Numbered from the stretch's first letter, positions 1 through 6,476 are shown. The stretch is DNA of 7,958 bases from Moraxellaceae bacterium (GCA_002402125.1 NVVG01000043.1:1-7958); one strand, 5' to 3'. The notes: a model not told the origin generated them from the sequence alone. A program made the numbers and translations.

Positions 1-117
1 CAGGCTCACCAGGCCGGAAGAGCGTAACAACCCCGGCTTGACCTGCGCGCGGGCAGACTTTTTGTCTTTTTCAACCGCAACCACATTATTTTCTGATGAA
101 TCAGATGGTTTTTGCAC
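1..117 (-). CDS. murJ: MurJ lipid II flippase, N-terminal fragment (runs off left edge)
   Basis: Only the first 39 codons are present. After a polar, charged leader of about 27 residues comes KPGLLRSSGLVSL, which matches the entry to the first membrane helix of MurJ/MviN (the family typically continues with a MTMxSRVLGxxRD-like motif beyond the window). MurJ is the inner-membrane flippase that exposes lipid II to the periplasm for peptidoglycan synthesis. The start is GTG at 117; an in-frame TAA lies about 30 nt upstream, and a GGAG-like ribosome binding site (129-132) sits 11 nt before it. The charged extension ahead of the first helix is longer than in E. coli MurJ. A divergent murJ beside rpsT is the usual gammaproteobacterial order and supports the call. 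The minus strand carries a TATTAT-like -10 at 172-177 but no clear -35. Identification from 39 residues plus synteny is good but not absolute. Confidence 0.8.
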   Translation of the reverse strand, partial: MQKPSDSSENNVVAVEKDKKSARAQVKPGLLRSSGLVSL

Positions 118-265
118 GAAACTTCTTTCTCCGACCTAATTCGTTACCCAACCTAAAGTTGTTTGCATCATATAATACTTTTAGCCGTTTGCCGCGCCCT
201 TGTGCCCATTTACCGCTCTTTACGGGCGTCACGCCATAAAAAGTGTGAATATAGTGCTATAAAGG

Positions 266-294
266 TTGACATTAAAGGGCTCTACAGGAATAAT
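266..294 (+). promoter_or_regulatory. Sigma-70 promoter of rpsT
   Basis: A perfect TTGACA -35 box (266-271) is separated by exactly 17 nt from AATAAT (289-294), which matches the -10 consensus at five of six positions. Transcription would begin near 300-302, giving a leader of about 170 nt before the rpsT start codon. This is the strongest promoter in the window, as expected for a ribosomal protein gene. Confidence 0.85.
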
Positions 295-322
295 TCCGCG
301 TCCTTGAATTAGGTTTCATCGC

Positions 323-417
323 GTTAACGAAATGTCAGAGCCTCCCTGGTGGTGTGCCAAGAGACAGTTCAATAGATAAAGAAAATGACTATTGGGCTCT
401 ATCTAACAACCGTTAAC
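323..417 (+). promoter_or_regulatory. Potential structured 5' leader of rpsT (two nested helices)
   Basis: Two complementary pairs are nested in the untranslated leader. GTTAAC at 323-328 can pair with GTTAAC at 412-417, and inside it AGAGCC at 337-342 pairs with GGCTCT at 395-400. The internal loop between them would be 8 by 11 nt. S20 represses its own translation in E. coli, so a folded leader is plausible here, but that this structure mediates control is inference. Each helix is only 6 bp and pairing by chance cannot be excluded. Confidence 0.35.
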
Positions 418-436
418 AGCAATCATTGTAGACTGT

Positions 437-458
437 AACTACGCTTTAACTACGCTTT
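437..458 (+). repeat. 11-bp tandem duplication before the rpsT ribosome binding site
   Basis: AACTACGCTTT occurs twice head to tail (437-447 and 448-458), with two extra T bases before the AGGAG ribosome binding site at 461-465. The repeat is exact. It may be a slippage product or part of the leader that governs ribosome access. Confidence 0.8.
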
Positions 459-472
459 TTAGGAGCAAAACC

Positions 473-736
473 TTGGCTAACTCACCCCAAGCAAAAAAAC
501 GTGCTCGCCAGGCCGAGACGAACCGCAAGCGAAATGTAAGCTTGCGCTCCATGGTGCGCACGTATATCAAAAACACTTTAAACGCAATCGACGCTGGCGA
601 CAAAGATAAAGCACAAACTGCTTTAACTATTGTACTGCCAGTGCTTGATAGCATGGTCAACAAAGGCATTATGCACAAAAACAAAGCTGCTCGTCACAAG
701 AGCCGTTTAAACGCTAAAGTAAAAGCTCTCGCATAG
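473..736 (+). CDS. rpsT: 30S ribosomal protein S20
   Basis: The 87-residue, very basic product has the S20 hallmarks: an N-terminal MANSPQAKKRARQ stretch, a central RSMVRTYIKN segment and a C-terminal NKAARHKSRLNAKVKAL helix. The length is normal for S20 (about 86-88). S20 is a primary binder of 16S rRNA in the 30S subunit body and is helical throughout. The start is TTG, preceded by AGGAG (461-465) at a 7-nt spacing; E. coli rpsT also uses a UUG start, which helps keep its translation adjustable. It is transcribed alone from the promoter at 266-294, divergent from murJ. Downstream, a small hairpin (AACTC/GAGTT, 738-752) follows the stop codon directly, and a strong terminator palindrome lies at 766-827. 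Nothing in the gene looks damaged. Confidence 0.97.
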   Translation: MANSPQAKKRARQAETNRKRNVSLRSMVRTYIKNTLNAIDAGDKDKAQTALTIVLPVLDSMVNKGIMHKNKAARHKSRLNAKVKALA

Positions 737-765
737 TAACTCTTGTAGAGTTCCTATTGCGAATG

Positions 766-827
766 CCTGATATTTCAAGCATAAAAAAGCCGGTTTATAC
801 CGGCTTTTTTATGCTTGAAATATCAGG
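766..827. terminator. Bidirectional terminator: perfect 62-nt palindrome
   Basis: Two 29-nt arms (766-794 and 799-827) are perfectly complementary around a TTAT loop. The core is an AAAAAAGCCGGT/ACCGGCTTTTTT stem, so both strands yield a GC hairpin followed by six U. It lies between convergent genes, rpsT from the left and the receiver gene ending at 869 from the right, and can terminate both. The arms extend about 17 bp beyond what intrinsic termination needs. Confidence 0.93.
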
Positions 828-868
828 TTAAGTCAACCTATAGCCAACCGCCAAAACATAAGGATTGC

Positions 869-1249
869 TTACCGATTATTATGCCTGCGGGTAACTTTAT
901 CGATTACAACATAGATAGACTCTAAAAATATCTTGTGATTAATAGGCTTTAGGAACCACGCACTGGCTCCTGCTGCTAAGGCTTGCTCTATACCAGGCTG
1001 ATCACTACTGATCACCGCAATCCCCAGGTCTTGCAACAAATCAATCTCCCTGATTTTAGCTATCATCTCAGGTCCACTCATACCTGGGAGATTAATGTCG
1101 CTAATAAGCAGATCAAATGAGCGACAATCCACAACAGTCAACGCATCCTCTGCGCTACCCATAAACTCCAGATGAAAGTCATTCCCTAGCAATTTACGGT
1201 AAATTGCTGACTCTATGGGAGAATCTTCCACTATGAGGATCGACTTCAT
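869..1249 (-). CDS. Stand-alone CheY-like response regulator receiver
   Basis: A 126-residue single receiver domain with no output domain. Numbering from the ATG at 1249, the acidic pocket is ED at 8-9, the phospho-acceptor is D51 in LLISDINLPG, the Ser switch is in AVISSD (about 81-82), and the conserved Lys is K101 in the WFLKPI motif. The position equivalent to CheY Tyr106 is a Trp (98). Such proteins pass a signal by protein contact, as CheY does with the flagellar switch or Spo0F does in a relay. The large Hpt-containing kinase gene lies directly upstream on the same strand and ends 113 nt before this start, so it is the likely phosphodonor. A TTG at 1255 would add two residues, but the ATG is better placed after a GCGGG ribosome-binding-like stretch (6 nt spacing). 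The gene converges on rpsT and shares its terminator. Its downstream target is not visible. Confidence 0.9.
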   Translation of the reverse strand: MKSILIVEDSPIESAIYRKLLGNDFHLEFMGSAEDALTVVDCRSFDLLISDINLPGMSGPEMIAKIREIDLLQDLGIAVISSDQPGIEQALAAGASAWFLKPINHKIFLESIYVVIDKVTRRHNNR

Positions 1250-1314
1250 TTTCAACCCGCTAGCGCCTAAGAATCAGGGTTATGATGTTTACTTGTCTCA
1301 CGCGTTCGCCCCTC

Positions 1315-1345
1315 GTTATATTTACAATCTAGAGTACACTTGCAA
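1315..1345 (-). promoter_or_regulatory. Weak candidate promoter for the receiver gene
   Basis: On the minus strand TTGCAA (1345-1340) is followed after 19 nt by TATAAC (1320-1315). The boxes match the sigma-70 consensus at four and five of six positions, but the spacing is longer than ideal. It would give the receiver a transcript separate from the kinase, with a leader of about 60 nt. Confidence 0.25.
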
Positions 1346-1370
1346 AAAACCCAGTGCAATGTTTACACTG
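1344..1370 (-). terminator. Terminator- or attenuator-like hairpin at the end of the kinase gene
   Basis: Read on the minus strand, CAGTG (1370-1366) and CACTG (1356-1352) form a 5-bp stem, or 6 bp with a G-T pair, around a 9-nt loop. GG and six T follow (1351-1344). The kinase TAA stop (1365-1363) lies inside the loop. The stem is short, so partial read-through into the receiver gene is likely; it could set a kinase-to-receiver ratio. Confidence 0.4.
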
Positions 1371-4224
1371 CGATACTGTCCCTTACAAAGGTACTTTCAG
1401 GTAATTTAATCCATAATTCAAATGGCGTAAAATCAACATCTTTGCCTTCAAAAGTATTGATTAAGTTAATGCCAACTTCACCACCACACTCTTCGACAAA
1501 ACGTTTAACTGCATCCATACCTACACCTCGGCCGGAAACATTGGTTACATTTTTCGTCGTAGTTATGCCTGGCATAAAGACAAGATTAGCTACATCTTGA
1601 TTTGATAAAACAGCACCTTGCTTTATCTTACCATTTACCAGTGCGTTTTCTTTAATACTGTCCAACGACAACCCTTGCCCGTCATCATGGATACGCATTT
1701 CTAACATATCACCACTGATGCTGGCATCTATTTCAATATGCCCCTCAGGGCTTTTTGCTTTTTCCGTCCTGGCATCTGCCGTTTCTATACCGTGATCCAG
1801 CGAATTCCTAAGGCTATGCATAAATATGTTATTGAAGAGTTTTCTAGCACCTTCTCTAATCACAAAACCATCCGCATGGATCGATATTTTGGGCTCGGAC
1901 TTGCCAAGCTCTTTGGCAAGTGAGCGAGTAAACAAACAAACATCTTCTAGCATCTCTTCCAAAGTATTGGTACCAAGCAAATCCAGCAGCACTCTGGCCT
2001 TTAACAGTTTTTGCTTTACGCCAAAACTTAACTCTTCGCTTTGAGCCGATCTAATATGGGAGCGAATATCGGCAATACTGGCTTGCTCAACAAGCAACTG
2101 CCCCTTACGAACACGCACCGACTTCCTTCTACCCCGCTTTAATATATCCCTGCTGATGTCAACATATTGCACAATACTCAACCGAACCGCCTCTAATTGC
2201 GCAAACAACTCGTCGTGTCGCCACTCAATAGCCTCATCGTATCGCAAATTATCATAGTTGGATTCCGCAATATGCACTACATCTGCGATATAAGAAAAGC
2301 CATAGGTCCGCGCGTTACCTTTGATAGTATGCATATATCGAAACAACTCATTAATAACATCCTCAGAACGCTGTTTATTACTTTCGATTAGCGTTCGCGT
2401 TTTATTGATAAATTCAAAGGCACTGGTAATAAAATTCTCAAATCTATCAACTTCTATTGAGAGTATCTGCCCAACAATTTCTAACTCTTGCTTCTGTTCC
2501 GCCGCTTCGCCCTCTAATGCACGGACATCCGTCACATCCCTAACGGTAACCATCATTTTATCAATATTGCCCTCAAGGATAATTGGGTCCCAATCTAACT
2601 CGAGCGATTTCTTTCCACCGCGCTCCAAATCTATGTCTATCTGTGACACAAGCAGATGCCGATTAAAATCAAACATCATTGCGTCACCACCAATCAAACT
2701 GAGCAACACCGCTTGCACTTGTTCCTTTCGAATGTCTCTTAGTGTTGATTTCTCAAATAGCAATTGCATCGCATCACTGCCTGCAAGGTCTTCAGCCTCG
2801 AAAATGTTCTCGAGGTACTTGGCATATTCAGGGTGTATCACTCCCCCGGATGTTATCGTAAACAACCCCTGATGCATGTTGAGCATCATATTACTTATGT
2901 CATTCGTTTTCTCTTGTAACGCTGTAGTTCGCTCTTCAATTGTAATTTCCAAATTACGATTGTACTGTTCAATTTCTAATTTCAGATGAATGTTGCGCTG
3001 AGATACCAGCACCATTTGTGCCAGTGATTGGTAGTACTCATGATCACTATCCGAAAAACCCAACACTGAGTCATAACCACACAGATACATCGTCGCTAGC
3101 GTGCCCTCTCCTGCTAAAAAAGGGACTTCTATAATGGCCCGCATCTCTCCCGCCACTTCGACCTTATGCATTCCGATGACTGAACCATCAGACTTCATAA
3201 GTCGCTGGATCACGCCTTCCCACTGTCTTCCGCCACCATCATTACAACCTGGATCAGATTGGTGACATTGATCCTCCATATCGCTTTTTGAATACACCAC
3301 GCTGAAACTGGCATTTGCATGATTATGGCTATTAATTAGCGCCAACCGAAAAATATCTTTTTCTGTTTCTATCACAGATAATGTCTGACCTAACGCATTG
3401 AGCTCAACTAGGTCTCTGATTTTTTTCTGAATAGTTAGGCGCATGGTGTCAAAATTATTGGCCAACAAACCAATTTCATCATTACTCTCAATGCTAATAT
3501 TGGCCTCATAGTCTCCACCACTGATAGATTCCGCCGCATCTCTCAGCGCATTAAGAGGCCTAGAGAGCCTTACCGCTATCTTCCTTACTGCAAGAAAACC
3601 TAGCGTCCCCATGACCAAGCTGAGCACAAGCAATAACGAGATCGTTTGAACTAATGCCTTTTCCGATTCAGAGCGAACCGCAGCAATACTAGTCAACATA
3701 TTGCTGTTAGAAAGAGCATACTGTATAAAACCTAAGGTTTCATTATCCACAATAATAGGAGCCGCAAACAGATACACCTGATAACCATCGATCTCAGTAA
3801 ACTTAAAATCGATTGCTTCTAGAGCCGCTACCCACTTGGCATTATGATTTTTGAGGAATTCTCGTTTTTTAACATGGCCAAAAGGATTATCAGGGGTTAC
3901 TTTTACCCATGGGCTATTGTCAACGTCCATAAAGGTGCCAAAAAGAATGTCCCTATCCGCCATAACCGTCGATGAAACCAGAGCCTGTATGGCAGAAAAT
4001 GCATTATCCTCTACCATGCCCTTTAATGCTTCACTGTTATTTTGAGTCAGCAATTTTCCCTTAGCGATAAGCGCACTTTCAATCTGAATTTCGTTACGCT
4101 CAAGCGCTCCCTTTGCCTCATAAACACTCTTAGTTGAGACAAGCAAAAGGACCGCAACAAAGGCTAACCCTAATATCAAATTGACCTGCAAAATGAGTTT
4201 TTTGCGGATGCTAATAAATTTCAA
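1363..4224 (-). CDS. CheA-like membrane sensor kinase (Cache-like, HAMP, GAF, PAS-like, Hpt, HATPase)
   Basis: The 953-residue product has a basic N-terminus, TM1 (about 10-30), a periplasmic sensor (31-190) ending in the Cache-like pattern VYLFAAPI...LGFIQYAL, and TM2 (191-213). A HAMP domain (about 214-267), a GAF-like domain (about 275-410), a coiled coil (411-445) and a PAS-like region (about 445-570) follow. An Hpt domain (about 595-700) carries the phosphorylatable H632 in MHTIKGNA. The ATPase is of CheA type: N-box HSLRNSLDHG (N807, H811), G1 DDGQGL (847-852), MPGITTT and G2 GRGVGMDAV. The chain ends about 45 residues after the G2 box, so the CheW-like P5 domain is absent, and there is no receiver domain. 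It probably phosphorylates H632 and transfers to the receiver encoded next. The start is TTG at 4224, with an in-frame TGA 9 nt upstream and a weak GAGTG site; the next ATG (codon 70) would remove TM1. The ligand is unknown. Confidence 0.88.
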   Translation of the reverse strand: MKFISIRKKLILQVNLILGLAFVAVLLLVSTKSVYEAKGALERNEIQIESALIAKGKLLTQNNSEALKGMVEDNAFSAIQALVSSTVMADRDILFGTFMDVDNSPWVKVTPDNPFGHVKKREFLKNHNAKWVAALEAIDFKFTEIDGYQVYLFAAPIIVDNETLGFIQYALSNSNMLTSIAAVRSESEKALVQTISLLLVLSLVMGTLGFLAVRKIAVRLSRPLNALRDAAESISGGDYEANISIESNDEIGLLANNFDTMRLTIQKKIRDLVELNALGQTLSVIETEKDIFRLALINSHNHANASFSVVYSKSDMEDQCHQSDPGCNDGGGRQWEGVIQRLMKSDGSVIGMHKVEVAGEMRAIIEVPFLAGEGTLATMYLCGYDSVLGFSDSDHEYYQSLAQMVLVSQRNIHLKLEIEQYNRNLEITIEERTTALQEKTNDISNMMLNMHQGLFTITSGGVIHPEYAKYLENIFEAEDLAGSDAMQLLFEKSTLRDIRKEQVQAVLLSLIGGDAMMFDFNRHLLVSQIDIDLERGGKKSLELDWDPIILEGNIDKMMVTVRDVTDVRALEGEAAEQKQELEIVGQILSIEVDRFENFITSAFEFINKTRTLIESNKQRSEDVINELFRYMHTIKGNARTYGFSYIADVVHIAESNYDNLRYDEAIEWRHDELFAQLEAVRLSIVQYVDISRDILKRGRRKSVRVRKGQLLVEQASIADIRSHIRSAQSEELSFGVKQKLLKARVLLDLLGTNTLEEMLEDVCLFTRSLAKELGKSEPKISIHADGFVIREGARKLFNNIFMHSLRNSLDHGIETADARTEKAKSPEGHIEIDASISGDMLEMRIHDDGQGLSLDSIKENALVNGKIKQGAVLSNQDVANLVFMPGITTTKNVTNVSGRGVGMDAVKRFVEECGGEVGINLINTFEGKDVDFTPFELWIKLPESTFVRDSIAV

Positions 4225-4573
4225 AAGTAATCACTCTATATACAAAGCAAAACTGCTCATTAAAACTATAGGCCACAATCTGATTGGTAGTCGCCTGATT
4301 TGGCATATTAAACACTCGAAACCGCAGAACTGTTGCCTTTTTGGAGTTTATGCTAGACTAAACAACAGTACCATTTAGGGCATTATGTCAGAAAAAGCTA
4401 AAAATTAGTGTGTTTATTGCTATTTCGTTGGATACTTTATTGCCCCATAAGACAAGACCACCAACGCAAACCGTGGTAACTAACAGCATGGCATAACCAA
4501 AGGTGTCCGGTATTTGCGCCTGATCTCTAAAAGAACAAATACGAAGCGGGATTCATATCAATATAGATTAATA
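4225..4573. other. Divergent intergenic region between kinase and binding-protein genes
   Basis: About 350 nt separate the minus-strand kinase start from the plus-strand binding-protein start. I see no convincing sigma-70 promoter in either direction; the minus strand has TATAGT and TATATA boxes without a fitting -35. The region holds one 33-codon minus-strand open frame (4388-4489) encoding a hydrophobic peptide, without a ribosome binding site, and a possible upstream TTG start for the plus-strand gene at 4514. No repeats or strong hairpins were found. Confidence 0.5.
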
Positions 4574-5326
4574 ATGATCTTCGACTTTCAATCTTACCTA
4601 CCCAAGTTTTCGTTAGTGGGATTTATTTCATCTCCGATTTTTGCCGTGCTTGCCATTCTCCTTTTTGCCGGCACCCCTCAGGCCATCGCCGCACCCACAC
4701 TTCACATATTTAACCCTAGCTATACCAAAGCACACACGATGCAAAAGAAGATAAGTGCTTTTTGTCCAAATATCGAAGTATCCGTTTATGGCAAGGCCAA
4801 AGACTTCAGAAAGCGAAACCAACTTAGCCCCCCTGCTGCAATGATTTCCTTACCCATTGTCATCAAGCAATACAGCGAGTATACCCTTTTAGCCAAAGGC
4901 AAAAAAAACCAGTCGTTTGATCAAATTTACTATTTAGTAGCCGTCGATAAGGCGCCGACAATGGACACCATCGTCGGCAAACAAATAGGGGTCATTGACC
5001 TTTTAGGACGAAAACCGATGACCGAATTGACCAAGACTTTATTGGGTGACGTTACTATTAAGCGCGTTGGAAAAGCGGAGGATCTATTGCCGCTGCTCAA
5101 CTTTAAAGCTGTTGATGCGTTATTTATCTCCGAGTCCGACCTATCCGACCTAAAGTCCACCACCCAATTAAATCTACAGACCACAAAGACATCTATTCGT
5201 TTAGGTCTGCCTATTACCGTTTTGCTAGAACAAAAAAACAAGTCAGCGATCCAACAATGCATCGCGGCTTTTGACAATTCTACCAACAACTATTTAAGTG
5301 TTGAGAAATGGAGCGTTAGTCCATGA
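4574..5326 (+). CDS. Secreted type 2 periplasmic-binding-protein-like protein
   Basis: From the ATG at 4574 the product has 250 residues. A hydrophobic segment (about 13-34) ending in TPQAIAAP looks like a signal peptide, cleaved near residue 39 or 40, so the mature protein is periplasmic. The remaining 210 residues resemble a small type 2 solute-binding domain of the PhnD/SBP_bac_3 sort: an opening strand LHIFNPSY, a hinge-like VGKQIGVIDLLGR (134-146), a helix of the 'DLLPLLNFKAVDALFI' type (170-185) and a closing LGLPITVLLE. It is shorter than typical PhnD proteins (about 300). The stop overlaps the start of the next gene by four bases (ATGA), so the two are translationally coupled. No permease or ATPase gene is adjacent. 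An upstream TTG at 4514 with AAGGTG (4500-4505) at 8 nt would add 20 residues; I prefer the ATG because the extension has rare codons and lengthens the signal peptide, although the ATG lacks a clear ribosome binding site. The ligand is unknown. Confidence 0.72.
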   Translation: MIFDFQSYLPKFSLVGFISSPIFAVLAILLFAGTPQAIAAPTLHIFNPSYTKAHTMQKKISAFCPNIEVSVYGKAKDFRKRNQLSPPAAMISLPIVIKQYSEYTLLAKGKKNQSFDQIYYLVAVDKAPTMDTIVGKQIGVIDLLGRKPMTELTKTLLGDVTIKRVGKAEDLLPLLNFKAVDALFISESDLSDLKSTTQLNLQTTKTSIRLGLPITVLLEQKNKSAIQQCIAAFDNSTNNYLSVEKWSVSP

Positions 5327-6312
5327 ACATCTTTGAACGTCACATACCGTTCAAGCTCAGAACAAGGCTATTGTTCGCATTAATTTTATTATTTGCGACC
5401 CCAATAGCCCATGCGCTTGACACCATATTGATCATTCGACCCGCTGGCCCTCACTTTGAGCAAATTGTCAGCGGAATTGCTGACGAAACTGAGGGGGAAA
5501 TCGCCTACCAAGAACTCGTTATAGATAAAACTGCCACAGTAAAAGAAATGTATTTATCCATTATGACCCATCAGCCAAAGGCTCTGGTATTGATGGGCAA
5601 TCAACAAATGAACTTATTCAAGCAGTTACAACATTCTCACTCACAAGAGACCTTTCCTCCCGTAGTAGCAGTGGCTGCATTATTTATCGATCGTGTAATG
5701 GCAGACAGCAAAAACGTTACCGGTATACTCTATGAGGTTCCCGCCGTCACCGGGCTCATTAGTCTTAGGAATATTTCAAAGCAAAACATTAAGCGTGTTG
5801 GCGTCCTCCACAGAGAAGACATGGCCGATATGATCGCTATCAACAAACAATACTGCGCAGCAGAAGGCATCGAATTAGTAACGCTTAGCATTTCAAATGA
5901 AGCGGCTAAAGATGCCTGGAAAACCAGCAAAGCACTTAAAAAACTCGGCCGACAATCGCTAGACGCTATTTGGATCAGCAACGATAGCGGCCTGTTAACT
6001 AAGAAACTGGTGATCAAATCTTGGATGCCGTTTATGGCGAGATTTAAAAAACCCGTGTTAGTAGGTGTCGAAACCCTTATCAAAAGTAAACTCAACATGG
6101 GCACTTTAGCTGTCTTTCCGGACTTCTCAGATTTAGGTGTTCAAACCGCTGGCATCATTTTCGAACTCATGGAAAACAATTGGCAGATGGAGGAGAGAGG
6201 GTTTGATCAGCCGATCTCGGTCATGAAACACTTAAACGTATATATAAGTAAGAAACGTGAAATCAAACTCCACCAGGACCGACTTTCTCAAATTGACAAG
6301 GTTATCAAGTGA
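5323..6312 (+). CDS. ABC-type substrate-binding protein, type 1 fold (ABC_sub_bind-like)
   Basis: A 329-residue protein with a standard signal peptide: basic start (FKLRTR), hydrophobic core (16-27) and an AHA cleavage site at residue 31. The mature part reads as a two-lobe type 1 binding protein like the TrpX/COG2984 (PF04392) family. It opens LDTILIIRPAG, has KALVLMGN at the first lobe edge, the family-typical NVTGILYEVP segment (131-140), a second lobe starting KRVGVLHRED, DAIWISND, and a final SDLGVQTAGIIFELM helix (269-283). Length fits the family (about 320). Its ATG overlaps the stop of the preceding gene (ATGA), with GGAG 9 nt upstream, so both are made together. No permease follows; instead a kinase gene begins 423 nt downstream. 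This points to a sensory rather than uptake role, although a distant transporter cannot be excluded. Ligands of this family include tryptophan and other small molecules; the ligand here cannot be read from sequence. Confidence 0.83.
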   Translation: MNIFERHIPFKLRTRLLFALILLFATPIAHALDTILIIRPAGPHFEQIVSGIADETEGEIAYQELVIDKTATVKEMYLSIMTHQPKALVLMGNQQMNLFKQLQHSHSQETFPPVVAVAALFIDRVMADSKNVTGILYEVPAVTGLISLRNISKQNIKRVGVLHREDMADMIAINKQYCAAEGIELVTLSISNEAAKDAWKTSKALKKLGRQSLDAIWISNDSGLLTKKLVIKSWMPFMARFKKPVLVGVETLIKSKLNMGTLAVFPDFSDLGVQTAGIIFELMENNWQMEERGFDQPISVMKHLNVYISKKREIKLHQDRLSQIDKVIK

Positions 6313-6365
6313 TCAAGTGTTTTTAATTTAGCGCCTTAACTCTCTGCAACAAGGCGAGTAGAACC

Positions 6366-6476
6366 TAACATATCGTTCGATCCACGCAAGAAACCCCTCC
6401 CCGCCCGACCAACCTCAATATCCCTGTACGACATCGGCAATCTATCAAAACACCCCCACTCACTACCTCACCTTTA
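6366..6476 (+). terminator. C-rich, G-poor tract, possible Rho-dependent termination zone
   Basis: No intrinsic terminator follows the binding-protein operon. The first hairpin (CGCCTT/AAGGCG, 6332-6356) lacks a T-run. Beyond it the plus strand is rich in C and poor in G: C-runs at 6394-6406 and no G at all from 6438 to 6476. C-rich, G-poor unstructured RNA is the hallmark of Rho loading sites, so Rho-dependent termination is a reasonable inference. The rest of 6313-6656 holds no gene I can support. Confidence 0.35.

Noticed and set aside
439..684. 81-codon open frame antisense to rpsT
   Set aside because: A complement of a conserved ribosomal gene; no independent support.
2321..2872. 183-codon open frame on the plus strand
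   Set aside because: It lies wholly antisense to the kinase PAS-like and linker region. The product is Ser-rich and low in complexity, as expected for a shadow frame, and no ribosome binding site is seen.
4930..5289. 119-codon open frame on the minus strand
   Set aside because: Antisense to the type 2 binding-like protein and not linked to a start signal.
5730..6104. 124-codon open frame on the minus strand
   Set aside because: Antisense to the type 1 binding protein, which has clear family motifs and a signal peptide; the shadow has no recognisable features.
6332..6356. Hairpin CGCCTT/AAGGCG as an intrinsic terminator after the binding-protein operon
   Set aside because: No T-run follows on either strand and the loop is large (13 nt).
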